Assembly (NCBI RefSeq): GCF_051781005.1
Contig: NZ_JBPWOA010000026.1
Coordinates: 310,001-374,000 of the forward strand
DNA: 64,000 nt
Direction of reading: 5' to 3'
From: Anabaena sp051781005
GTDB lineage: Bacteria > Cyanobacteriota > Cyanobacteriia > Cyanobacteriales > Nostocaceae
Shown here: positions 17,259 through 26,504 of the stretch, piece after piece
How positions within the stretch are numbered: position 1 is the stretch's first letter
Layout: every line of letters begins with the position of its first letter
Notes under the pieces: generated by a model
What the model was told of the DNA's origin: nothing
Database searches by the model: none
What the model saw: the letters and a program-made list of their open reading frames with translations, nothing else
Made by a program: the position numbers and the translations under genes

Positions 17259-20200
17259 GTATTCAAAAAGATATGACTGCAAAAATGGCTATCGTCGGTA
17301 TGGATGCCTTTTTTGGTGAATGTGGCGATTTAGATGCTTTCGAGAGCAGCATTTACGACGGAAAACAGCATTTTATTCCCCTCCCCGAAAAAAGATGGCA
17401 TGGCATTAATGAGCAGGAAAAATTACTGCAAAAGTATGGTTTAGAAGCCGGGAAAGCACCACAGGGCGCGTATATTAGCGATTTTGAAGTTGATACCTTA
17501 GCTTACAAAATTCCCCCCAACGAAGTTGAAAAAATCAACCCGCAACAACTTTTATTATTGAAAGTGTGCGATCGCGCCCTCAAAGATGCCAAAATATCCC
17601 CAGGTGCTAATGTCGCAGTAATTATCGCTGCCGATACAGAATTATCTGTACACCAATTACAACAACGTTGGAATTCCTCTTGGCAGCTTAAAGACGGCTT
17701 AAATAGCTTAGAAATTGCCTTACCACCAGAAAAAATCGCCGAACTAGAAACCATAGTTAAAGATAGTATTCACCCGCAAGTTGATCTTGGTGAAATTATC
17801 AGTTATGTTGCCAACATTATGGCCAGTCGCATTTCTTCCCTGTGGAATTTCTCTGGACCCTCCTTCACTATTAGTGCTGTAGAAACTGCAACTTTTAAAG
17901 CCTTAGAATTAGCAGAAATGCTACTAGCTACCCACGAAGTTGATGCTGTAGTTGTGGGTGGAATTGACTTAGCTGGTGGTGTCGAAAACGTCTTACTCCG
18001 CAGTCAATTAGGAAAACTAAATACAGGAATCAATACCTTAAGTTTTGACGAGAAAGCCGACGGTTGGAATGTAGGAGAAGGTGCAGGTGCAGTTGTTATC
18101 AAACGACATGATACAGCATTGCAGAACAATCAACGCATCTATGCAGTAATTAATGGTATTAGCATTGGTCAATCCCCCTCAATGGCGATAGATAGTGGCA
18201 CCATTACTCAAGTATGCAAACAAGCCTTTCAACAAGCAGGTATTCAACCCACAGAAGTCAACTATTTAGAAGTCTGCGGTAGTGGAATTCCTGCAGAAGA
18301 CGAAGCCGAAATTAAAGGTATCCTCCAAGCTTATCCCGCAGTGGGAGATGGTTTACACTGTGCTATTGGTAGCGTCAAAGCCAATATTGGTCATACTTTT
18401 GTCGCTTCCGGAATAGCTAGTTTAATTAAAACCGCACTGAGTCTCTACCACAGATATATTCCCGGAACTCCCAATTGGTCTGGTGTCAAAACACCTCAAG
18501 TATGGGAAGGTAGTCCCTTCTACGTCGCTACCGAGTCCAGACCTTGGTTCTCACAAAAAGAGGTCAAATGCAGAATTTCCGCCATTAATAGTATCGGCTG
18601 TGACGGTTCTTTTGCCCATGTGATCTTATCCGAAGAAACCCAACAAACAGAACGCAGCAGTAGATATTTAGAATCAAGACCTTTTCATCTCTTACCCATT
18701 GCAGCTAATGACCAGTCTAGCTTATTTGCAGCACTGGATAATTTGCAACAGACAATTGAAAATGCTGATTCCCTCAAAGATGTTGCTAGTCAAACATTTG
18801 TCAAATTTCAACAGCATTCCGAAGCCAAATATACACTTTCTCTCACCGGACGCAACCAAAAAGAATTACTCAAAGAAATTAACTCAGCTAAAAAAGGTGT
18901 AGCTAATGCCTTTGAAAATGGTAAAGATTGGCAAACTCCTATAGGTAGTTATTTTACACCTAAACCACTAGGAAAAGATGGAGAAATTGCCTATATTTAT
19001 CCCGCTGCTGTCAATTCTTATCTCGGTATTGGTCGCACCTTATTCCGTCTATTTCCTAAAGCCTTCGATGATGTAATTGTCAAAAGTCTTTACGAACGTG
19101 CTGCGGATGTTGAAAAGCTAGTATTTCCCAGAAGCTTGAGTAAATTGTCAACTCGACAACTGGAAACTCTAGAAAAAAAATTGTTTGATGATTCTCTGGC
19201 CATGTTTGAAGCCGAAGTGCTATTTACCAGACTCATCTCCACAATTATCACCGATGATTTTCAAATCAAACCTAAATATATCTTTGGATATAGCTTAGGT
19301 GAAACTAGCATGATGGTTGCTCAAGGAGTATGGAGCAATTTTTATGAAGTTAGTAATACTTTTAATTCATCAGCTTTGTTTGGAGACAGATTATCTGGCC
19401 CAAAAAATGCTGTGCGTGAGCATTGGGGACTACCAAAATATTCCGCAACTTCAGACAATAATTTCTGGAGCAATTACGTTCTCATGGCCACTCCAGCACA
19501 AGTCAGAGAGTGTTTAAAAAATGAAACTCGCGTTTACTTAACACAGATTAATACATCAGAAGAAGTATTAATCGCCGGTGAACCAGCAGCTTGCGAACGA
19601 GTCATTAAAACACTTGGTTGTAACGCCTTTCCTGCTCCTTTTGATCATGTGATTCATTGTCAAGCAATGGCCTCAGAGTCCCAAGAACTGGAAAAACTCT
19701 ACACTTTACCAGCACAAACTATCCCCGGTATTACTTTTTATTCCGCTGCTGAGTATCAACCAACCACACTGGATAGCCAAGAAATTGCTCACAACATTGC
19801 CAAAGGATTATGTCAGCAACTCGACTTTCCTCGCTTAGTTAATCGCGTCTACGCTGACGGAGCAAAAATATTTATTGAAGCAGGTGCTGGTGGTATTTGC
19901 TCTCGCTGGATAGATAAAAATCTCAGCAATCAAGAACACATCACCGTATCCCTAAACCGACGTGGAATAGATGACCATAGTTCACTAGTTAAAGCACTAG
20001 CAAAATTGCTTAGTCATGGCGTACATTTGGATTTATCTCCACTTTATAACCTATCCTCAGCCACTGCAAAACAAAATAAATCTACTCTGAGAAAAATTAC
20101 CTTAGGTGGTAATTCCATAACTGCTGCAATTTTGAATAAAGATAACCGTAAGCTTTTTCAAAAAGCTAGTCAAATCAAGCAACAGCAGAAAATTTCCAAT

Positions 20201-20596
20201 TATCCAGAGTATAAAATCATCAATTCCCTACAACCTCCAGGAAAAATTGCCCCTAGTGATATTTACTCTCAACCAGAAAAAATCACCATGAAAACTATCA
20301 TGGATAACGGTTTAAAACCTAGAGAACAATTACAATCTTCAGAGTTAACTAGCAGTCAAAAGCCAAATATCCCATCAACCTTAACCCCATCTCTAATCAC
20401 TCAAGAAACTAGTAACACAATTAGTATGAATGATTTAAAACTTTCTCAGTATCAAAAACTGAGTGCCAATAATTCAAAATTAACACAAGCACACACTAGC
20501 TTCTTACACGCCAGGCAAGACTTCAGTCAACAAATGAGCGAAATCATCCAACTACAATTAGCTTGCGCTCAAACCTTACTCAGCGAAGATAAATAA
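17255..20596 (+). CDS. hglC: HglC: PfaB-like protein with inactive ketosynthase and acyltransferase
   Basis: The protein has 1113 residues. The N-terminal 450 residues have the ketosynthase fold, but the nucleophile position is E210 (SAVETATF where active enzymes have AACSSAF) and the first His position is C341; only the second His (H380 in NIGHTF) remains. It should not condense and probably acts as a chain-length-factor-like partner of HglD. An acyltransferase follows (about 570-900) with GYSLGE (S680) and a His in VIHCQAM. A 110-residue polar linker ends in a helical motif, AHTSFLHARQDFSQQM, resembling one in HglE. The gene overlaps hglD by four bases. Confidence 0.9.
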   Translation: MSIQKDMTAKMAIVGMDAFFGECGDLDAFESSIYDGKQHFIPLPEKRWHGINEQEKLLQKYGLEAGKAPQGAYISDFEVDTLAYKIPPNEVEKINPQQLLLLKVCDRALKDAKISPGANVAVIIAADTELSVHQLQQRWNSSWQLKDGLNSLEIALPPEKIAELETIVKDSIHPQVDLGEIISYVANIMASRISSLWNFSGPSFTISAVETATFKALELAEMLLATHEVDAVVVGGIDLAGGVENVLLRSQLGKLNTGINTLSFDEKADGWNVGEGAGAVVIKRHDTALQNNQRIYAVINGISIGQSPSMAIDSGTITQVCKQAFQQAGIQPTEVNYLEVCGSGIPAEDEAEIKGILQAYPAVGDGLHCAIGSVKANIGHTFVASGIASLIKTALSLYHRYIPGTPNWSGVKTPQVWEGSPFYVATESRPWFSQKEVKCRISAINSIGCDGSFAHVILSEETQQTERSSRYLESRPFHLLPIAANDQSSLFAALDNLQQTIENADSLKDVASQTFVKFQQHSEAKYTLSLTGRNQKELLKEINSAKKGVANAFENGKDWQTPIGSYFTPKPLGKDGEIAYIYPAAVNSYLGIGRTLFRLFPKAFDDVIVKSLYERAADVEKLVFPRSLSKLSTRQLETLEKKLFDDSLAMFEAEVLFTRLISTIITDDFQIKPKYIFGYSLGETSMMVAQGVWSNFYEVSNTFNSSALFGDRLSGPKNAVREHWGLPKYSATSDNNFWSNYVLMATPAQVRECLKNETRVYLTQINTSEEVLIAGEPAACERVIKTLGCNAFPAPFDHVIHCQAMASESQELEKLYTLPAQTIPGITFYSAAEYQPTTLDSQEIAHNIAKGLCQQLDFPRLVNRVYADGAKIFIEAGAGGICSRWIDKNLSNQEHITVSLNRRGIDDHSSLVKALAKLLSHGVHLDLSPLYNLSSATAKQNKSTLRKITLGGNSITAAILNKDNRKLFQKASQIKQQQKISNYPEYKIINSLQPPGKIAPSDIYSQPEKITMKTIMDNGLKPREQLQSSELTSSQKPNIPSTLTPSLITQETSNTISMNDLKLSQYQKLSANNSKLTQAHTSFLHARQDFSQQMSEIIQLQLACAQTLLSEDK

Positions 20597-20605
20597 TAAA
20601 ATATC

Positions 20606-20665
20606 ACACCGAGACGTAGAAATATCAAACCTCCTTCTCTGTGTTTCTGCGTCTCTGCGTGAGAT
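20606..20665. repeat. Short interspersed repeat between hglC and hglA
   Basis: The CTCTGTGTTTCTGCG and TCTCTGCGTGAG motif occupies most of the 117-bp gap. It is the same motif as the one before the KR-DH gene at 13725-13762. Confidence 0.5.
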
Positions 20666-20713
20666 AAACTCCTCGTCCCAAATCCATTGCTTACAAATTG
20701 AGGAACAATTACC

Positions 20714-22384
20714 GTGACAACACTCGATACGGTACTAAATAAATACGATAATGGTCTTGTTTTTTCTACCTTATCCAATAATCAAAATCAAGTTTGGAAA
20801 GGTTCATTAGATTGTATTGCTTTTGAACAAAAAGCCATCATTGATAAATTTTTATCATTAGATCAACCTTGTTACATTCTTAAAGTAGCTAGTAACATTG
20901 GCGTTACTAACGATGGTTATTTAGCATCTGCTGATAACGGTTTCTCAGCACAAGCGGAACTTTTAATCTCACTTCCACCATTGCGACTGCAACAATTTGG
21001 CGACCCTAACTTTCTTGCCGTTCATGGTGTGAAATCTGCCTACATGACAGGTGCAATGGCAGGTGGTATTGCTTCCGAAGAAATGGTAATTGCACTAGGA
21101 AAAGAGCAGCTTTTAGGTTCTTTTGGTGCAGGTGGTTTAACTCCAGACCGGATAGAAACTGCTATCAACCGTATTCAAGAAGCCTTACCTAATGGCCCTT
21201 ATGCCTTTAATTTAATTCACAGTCCCAACGAACCAGCCATTGAACGCCGCGCAGTAGATTTATACCTCAAATATGAGGTAAGAACTGTAGAAGCATCTGC
21301 ATTTTTAGACTTAACTCCCAACATCGTTTATTACCGAGTTGCTGGACTGAGTTTAAATGCAGCCAATGAAATTGAAATTAAAAATAAAGTCATTGCCAAA
21401 ATTTCTCGTCGTGAAGTTGCGACTAAATTTTTGCAACCAGCGCCTGCAAGAATTCTCAAAGAATTAATTCAGCAAGGATTAATTACTGAATTTCAAGCAA
21501 GTCTTGCCAGCAAAGTACCAATGGCTGATGATATTACCGTTGAAGCCGATTCCGGTGGTCATACAGATAATCGTCCTTTGGTTTGCTTGCTACCATCAAT
21601 TATTACTTTGCGAGATGAAATTCAAGCACAATATAATTATCAAAAACCGATTAGAGTAGGAGTAGCTGGAGGGATTGGTACACCAGAATCAGCCTTAGCT
21701 GCTTTTATGATGGGTGCTGCTTATATAGTGACTGGTTCAATTAATCAATCCTGTATTGAATCTGGAGCTTGTGATTATACCAAAAAATTATTAGCCCAAG
21801 CAGAAATGGCTGATATGATGATGGCTCCAGCAGCAGATATGTTTGAAATGGGAGTCAAATTGCAAGTTCTCAAACGCGGGACAATGTTCCCAATGCGGGC
21901 GCAGAAACTATATGAATTATACCGCAATTATGACTCAATTGAAGATATTCCCCTTGCGGAAAGAGAAAAATTAGAAAAACAAATCTTTCGTAAAACTATC
22001 GCTGAAGTTTGGGAGGGAACTGCTGCTTATTTATCCCAGAAAAACCCTGAAAAGTTGGGTAAAGCAGTCAATAATCCGAAGCTAAAAATGGCTTTAATTT
22101 TTCGCTGGTATTTAGGACTATCCTCTCGTTGGTCTAGTTCTGGTGAAAAAGGAAGAGAAGTCGATTATCAAATTTGGTGCGGTCCCGCTATGGGTGGTTT
22201 CAATGACTGGGTGCGTGGTTCCTATCTAGCAGAGCCTAATAATCGTCATGTGGTTGATGTTGCATATCACATCATGTTGGGAACAGCCTTTTTATACCGC
22301 ATTCAAAGCTTGAAAATTCAAGGTTTGCAAATCCCTAATTACTACGGTCAATATCACCCAGTTCACTCTATATTGGAGATCTAA
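20714..22384 (+). CDS. hglA: HglA: PfaD-like FMN-dependent enoyl reductase
   Basis: The protein has 556 residues and belongs to the 2-nitropropane-dioxygenase/PfaD TIM-barrel family. Supporting segments are HGVKSAYMTGAMAGGIAS, GSFGAGGL, EADSGGHTDNRPL and the FMN phosphate loop VGVAGGIGTPESALAAF (about 315-335) followed by GAAYIVTGS. In PUFA synthases PfaD reduces the enoyl intermediate, and here it would saturate the glycolipid chain. The start is GTG, with AGGA about nine bases upstream. The stop is separated from hglB by two bases, so the two are co-translated. The symbol rests on its position between hglC and hglB. Confidence 0.85.
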   Translation: MTTLDTVLNKYDNGLVFSTLSNNQNQVWKGSLDCIAFEQKAIIDKFLSLDQPCYILKVASNIGVTNDGYLASADNGFSAQAELLISLPPLRLQQFGDPNFLAVHGVKSAYMTGAMAGGIASEEMVIALGKEQLLGSFGAGGLTPDRIETAINRIQEALPNGPYAFNLIHSPNEPAIERRAVDLYLKYEVRTVEASAFLDLTPNIVYYRVAGLSLNAANEIEIKNKVIAKISRREVATKFLQPAPARILKELIQQGLITEFQASLASKVPMADDITVEADSGGHTDNRPLVCLLPSIITLRDEIQAQYNYQKPIRVGVAGGIGTPESALAAFMMGAAYIVTGSINQSCIESGACDYTKKLLAQAEMADMMMAPAADMFEMGVKLQVLKRGTMFPMRAQKLYELYRNYDSIEDIPLAEREKLEKQIFRKTIAEVWEGTAAYLSQKNPEKLGKAVNNPKLKMALIFRWYLGLSSRWSSSGEKGREVDYQIWCGPAMGGFNDWVRGSYLAEPNNRHVVDVAYHIMLGTAFLYRIQSLKIQGLQIPNYYGQYHPVHSILEI

Positions 22385-22386
22385 AA

Positions 22387-23904
22387 ATGAATTTAAAACC
22401 TGCTTATAATGCTGAAGATATTCAAGCATTCATGGTGTCTAATCTGGCTGAAGTTATTGGAGTCACACCTGAAGAAGTTGATGTCAAAGAAAATTTAGAA
22501 AATTATGGTTTGGATTCAGCCCAAGCTATGATTATCATCAGTAAATTGGAGCAATTACTAGGTTTTAAACCTTCTCCTGTTTTACTTTGGCATTACCCAA
22601 CTATTGCTTCACTGTCTGAACGATTAGCTGAAGAAGTTCCCAAACAATCTCAGGTAAAAGATTCAGAAACTGGAACAGTTACTGCTGTAAATATTGCTCC
22701 TCCTTTTCTAGATTTAGCTGCTGAAGCTGTTCTTGACCCCACTATTCAACCCAGTTCAATATCTGCTGTATCTGTCAGCAACCCCAAAAATATCTTTTTA
22801 ACTGGGGGAACAGGTTATTTAGGTGCTTTTGTAATTAAGGAACTGCTAGAAGCAACTCAAGCAAATATCTATTGCTTAGTGCGTGCTACTGATGTTACCG
22901 AAGGTAAGAGCAAATTAGCAAACAATCTCCAACAGTATGCACTTTGGGATGATAAATATTCTTCTAGAATTATCCCAATTGTTGGTGATTTAGCACAGCC
23001 ACTTTTGGGTATTGGTACAGAACAGTTTCAAAATCTAGCTGCTAATATTGATGTTATCTATCATAGTGGTGCTTTGCTGAATTATGTGTATCCTTACTCA
23101 GCATTAAAAGCAGCTAATGTTTTAGGAACTCAAGAAGTTTTGCGTTTAGCTTGTCAAACCAAAGTTAAGCCTGTACATTATGTTTCCAGTGTCGCTGTTT
23201 TTGAATCAACTGCCTATGCTGGTAAAGTTGTTAAAGAACAGGATGACTTTCATGATTGGCAAGGTATTTTTCTCGGTTACTCTCAGACTAAATGGGTAGC
23301 AGAAAAATTAGTCAAAATTGCTGGTGATAGAGGGCTTCCTATTACTATCTACAGACCACCTTTAATTTCTGGAGATAGCAAAACAGGGATTTGTAATACC
23401 CACGATTTTATCAATTTGATGATCAAAGGCTGTCTACAAATGGGATATTTCCCTGATGTAGATTATATGTTAGATATGTCTCCTGTAGACTATGTAAGCA
23501 AAGCCGTTGTATATCTATCTCGTCAAGAAACATCAATTGGTAAAGCTTTCCATTTACAACATCCCCAACCAGCTTCTCTAAAGTCTTTAGTTGAATGGAT
23601 ACGAACTTTTGGTTTTTCACTTCAGATGATTCCCTACGAACAATGGCAAGCAGAGTTAATCAATAATGTCACTTCTCAAGATAATCCTTTATACACTCTG
23701 CGTCCATTTTTATTAGAACGTTGGTCTGATGAGCAAATAACCATTCCTGATTTGTATTTGCAAGCTAGAAGACCAATTATTAGCTGTGAAAAAACTCTAG
23801 AAGCATTGAAGGGAAGTTCTATCGTTTGTCCACCAATTGATTCTCAATTATTGATCACTTACACTTCCTATTTAATGCAGACTGGCTTCTTAAGTCTTGC
23901 CTAA
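22387..23904 (+). CDS. hglB: HglB: acyl carrier protein plus thioester reductase
   Basis: The protein has 505 residues. An N-terminal ACP (about 8-85) carries S44 in YGLDSAQA. After a linker, a thioester-reductase domain (about 135-500) shows the NAD(P)H loop TGGTGYLG (139-146), a Ser in YVSSVAVFES and the Y298xxxK302 pair. Such reductases release the finished chain from its carrier as an aldehyde and then an alcohol, which gives the primary alcohol to be glycosylated. HglB is the last synthase gene and lies two bases after hglA. Confidence 0.93.
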   Translation: MNLKPAYNAEDIQAFMVSNLAEVIGVTPEEVDVKENLENYGLDSAQAMIIISKLEQLLGFKPSPVLLWHYPTIASLSERLAEEVPKQSQVKDSETGTVTAVNIAPPFLDLAAEAVLDPTIQPSSISAVSVSNPKNIFLTGGTGYLGAFVIKELLEATQANIYCLVRATDVTEGKSKLANNLQQYALWDDKYSSRIIPIVGDLAQPLLGIGTEQFQNLAANIDVIYHSGALLNYVYPYSALKAANVLGTQEVLRLACQTKVKPVHYVSSVAVFESTAYAGKVVKEQDDFHDWQGIFLGYSQTKWVAEKLVKIAGDRGLPITIYRPPLISGDSKTGICNTHDFINLMIKGCLQMGYFPDVDYMLDMSPVDYVSKAVVYLSRQETSIGKAFHLQHPQPASLKSLVEWIRTFGFSLQMIPYEQWQAELINNVTSQDNPLYTLRPFLLERWSDEQITIPDLYLQARRPIISCEKTLEALKGSSIVCPPIDSQLLITYTSYLMQTGFLSLA

Positions 23905-24063
23905 ATATAGTGATTCAATGCTGGGAAAGAGTGGTTGATAGTAATAAATAAGTTGTCAGAACATTAATTAATTTCTAGTCAACCTATTTTTATTGATTTA
24001 TCACTCTTTACTCAGCAAGACTCAACTGATATTACTTGTGGTGAAATTCACCAAACTTTTGCT

Positions 24064-24867
24064 ATGAAAATCAAAGATCAAGGACAGTATAAAAAAACTG
24101 CTCTTATTACTGGTGCTGCCAGTGGAATTGGCTACGAATTAGCCTGTATTTTTGCTTCTGAGAATTATAATCTTGTTTTAGTAGATAGAAACGAGTTAAA
24201 ATTACTAGAAATTGCGATAGAATTTCAGGAAAAATTTCAGCTTATTATCAGAACTATTGTCAAAGATTTATCTATATCAACATCTCCTGAAGAAATTTTT
24301 ACAGAACTACAACAAGCAGATATTAAAGTCGATGTGCTGGTGAACAATGCCGGCTTTGGTACTCATGGCTTATTTAATGAAACAAACCTAAATACTGAAC
24401 TAGAAATGTTGCAGGTAAACTTGGTTTGTCTCACCCATTTAACTAAGTTATTTCTCAAAAATATGGTTAAGGAAGGCAAAGGAAAAATATTAAATGTTTC
24501 CTCTGCTGCTGCTTTTCAACCAGGACCTTTAATGGCAGTTTATTTTGCAACTAAAGCTTATGTATTATCCTTTTCTGAAGCTATAGCTAATGAATTAGAA
24601 GGAACAGGTGTGACGGTGACAGTGCTTTGTCCAGGTTCAACAGTTTCTGCTTTTCATGAACGAACAGGAATGGCAGATTCTAAACTAGTGAAGGGTCAGA
24701 AGATGATGGATGCTAAAACTGTTGCCCAAATTGGTTATGATGCTTTAATGGAAGGGAAGACAATTGTAATTCCCGGACTGCTAAATAAAATACTGGCGAA
24801 AATTGTCGGATTTTTCCCTAGAAATCTGGTAACAAGAACTGTGAGAACTATGCAAGAAGATAAATAA
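24064..24867 (+). CDS. hetN: HetN-like short-chain dehydrogenase
   Basis: The protein has 267 residues. It is a classical SDR with the cofactor loop TGAASGIG (17-23), NNAG (94-97), S146/S147 and Y160xxxK164. Position directly after hglB matches hetN of PCC 7120, whose product suppresses heterocyst formation. In that protein an RGSGR pentapeptide at 132-136, not the reductase activity, is reported to carry the signal. In this protein the corresponding loop reads VKEGKGKILN (135-144) and no RGSGR occurs anywhere. It may therefore be the ancestral ketoacyl-reductase-like relative or a diverged HetN. A gap of 159 bp separates it from hglB. Confidence 0.8.
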   Translation: MKIKDQGQYKKTALITGAASGIGYELACIFASENYNLVLVDRNELKLLEIAIEFQEKFQLIIRTIVKDLSISTSPEEIFTELQQADIKVDVLVNNAGFGTHGLFNETNLNTELEMLQVNLVCLTHLTKLFLKNMVKEGKGKILNVSSAAAFQPGPLMAVYFATKAYVLSFSEAIANELEGTGVTVTVLCPGSTVSAFHERTGMADSKLVKGQKMMDAKTVAQIGYDALMEGKTIVIPGLLNKILAKIVGFFPRNLVTRTVRTMQEDK

Positions 24868-25005
24868 GTATTCAGTTAAGAGTAATGATCCTGTCTTGTT
24901 ATATGCCATGCTGCGCTATCAGAATGACATTGGGCATTTCTTTTTATTGAATTATCTAATACCAATTTTATGTAAGGCTGCACAAAATGATGGCATCAAT
25001 TTAAT

Positions 25006-25133
25006 TACAGCGGATTTCATTTAGTACAAACTTTAATAATGAAACTCTCGTGGTGCGGGCATCCTCGGACTGATCCTGTCGAAGTCTTGCCCGCTAGATA
25101 TGTACCTACTTACTTACAGCGAAATCCCGCTAT
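25006..25133. repeat. MITE-like element, family A
   Basis: The element starts ACAGCGGATTTCATT and ends CAGCGAAATCCCGCTAT, imperfect inverted ends, with the core CTCGTGGTGCGGGCATC and CTTGCCCGCTAGATATGTACC. It is the sister of the copy at 46017-46150. It accounts for much of the 387-bp gap between hetN and the convergent peptidase gene. The remainder of that gap also contains a GGATAATTTATTTTTTGG arm like family B. Confidence 0.65.
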
Positions 25134-25254
25134 CAATGAGAGTAGAGGCAGAGCCTCTGTGATAGCATTCCTAGTCTCTGACTAGGAACGAGATATGGTA
25201 AAGATTAATTGGATAATTTATTTTTTGGTACTCCCTAAGCTTAAATATTTCAGA

Positions 25255-26277
25255 TTAATTGATTGGGTTTCTTTTAAAACCAGAGTTTCCACCGTTGGTA
25301 AACCAGTATTCCCAAGTTCCTCCAGAAGCAGTTGACCAATTATTGAGATCAAATTGTCCACTTCCTGCTGGTGTACCTGCAATTTTATAAGCTTTAACAG
25401 CTTTTCCGTTATTATTCCAAACTAAGGGTAAATTATGTTTAATTTGTTCTGGTACTATACCGTTAGTTTTCAGAAAATAGGCATCTTCTCCTTTACCTGA
25501 ACCATTGCCAAATACCTTAGCAATTCCCTTTTCATCAATGGCAACAAATGCACCTTCTTCTAAACCAATAGCAAAAACTGAAAGTTGATTGCTATCATGA
25601 ACAACTCTAGCCAGTAATCCAAAAAGTCTCCCATATCTTGTTTCCGAATGATTTTTATTAATTCGGTCTAAATGCGTGTCAGTAATTACATTTTTGAGAA
25701 ATGGGACTTTAATAAAGTCACTGCGATAAATATCCTTTGTGTTGTGATGAAAAGGATCATTTAAAATTTCTGAACTCTGTACTCCTCGATGGGAAGGTGC
25801 ATAATAATAATCTCCCAAAATCGCCATCCCAGCACTAGTTCCCGCAACAGGAACTTTTTTTTCATTAATCAAAAAATTAATTGCATCTTCTACAGCGCTA
25901 CCTTCCCAATAATCTTCATAGGCATTCTGATCACCACCAGCTATAAATAGAGCATCAGCTTCGCGGATGTATTCGATAACTTTCGGATCATTAGCTGCTT
26001 CCCGACTGTCAATAGAAAGTTCAGCAGATGAAGTAATCAAATCTCTATAATGATCACAAATCCAATCAGCTTGTCTGCCAATTCCACCGGAACGAAGAAC
26101 TAAATAGTTGCCTCGATCTGCTTTATTGAGGAACCATTCAGTGGCTGCCTCTTCTCCAGATTTTCCCCCTTCTGCTCCACCAATTAACAGAATGCTAAAT
26201 ACTGGTTTGGCAGAGGTACTATTGACTTTTCCACATTCTCTAATATAGTCAAATTCTCGTCTCACCATAAAAATCAC
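25255..26277 (-). CDS. Cyanophycinase-like peptidase (family S51)
   Basis: The protein has 340 residues. Family hallmarks are IGGAEGGK near the start, FIAGGDQNAYEDYW (111-124), the nucleophile motif GTSAGMA with S148 and a later DTHLDRIN segment. S51 cyanophycinases cleave the arginine-aspartate polymer cyanophycin, the nitrogen store of cyanobacteria that forms polar nodules in heterocysts. There is no signal peptide. The last 60 residues (FDLNNWSTASGGTWEYWF and on) are an extension I do not recognise. It is convergent with hetN. Orthology to cphB is not certain. Confidence 0.85.
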   Translation of the reverse strand: MIFMVRREFDYIRECGKVNSTSAKPVFSILLIGGAEGGKSGEEAATEWFLNKADRGNYLVLRSGGIGRQADWICDHYRDLITSSAELSIDSREAANDPKVIEYIREADALFIAGGDQNAYEDYWEGSAVEDAINFLINEKKVPVAGTSAGMAILGDYYYAPSHRGVQSSEILNDPFHHNTKDIYRSDFIKVPFLKNVITDTHLDRINKNHSETRYGRLFGLLARVVHDSNQLSVFAIGLEEGAFVAIDEKGIAKVFGNGSGKGEDAYFLKTNGIVPEQIKHNLPLVWNNNGKAVKAYKIAGTPAGSGQFDLNNWSTASGGTWEYWFTNGGNSGFKRNPIN

Positions 26278-26504
26278 CTTTGGTACTTACTGAGAATGAC
26301 AAATTCCGAGCATCTTTTATGTTCAAAAAATACAGTTTTCTAAATTATTAATAATAATGAAAGTCGCGGTATGAGTTTATATGGTTGATTTTTTACGCCA
26401 AATTGCTTAGTAAGCATCTAGCTTTTGGTAGTCTTGAAGCTGAATTATCTTTGTTAGCGTGATGATCTAGATAGAGTTTATTACTTCTGCTAAGAGGTTT
26501 TAAA

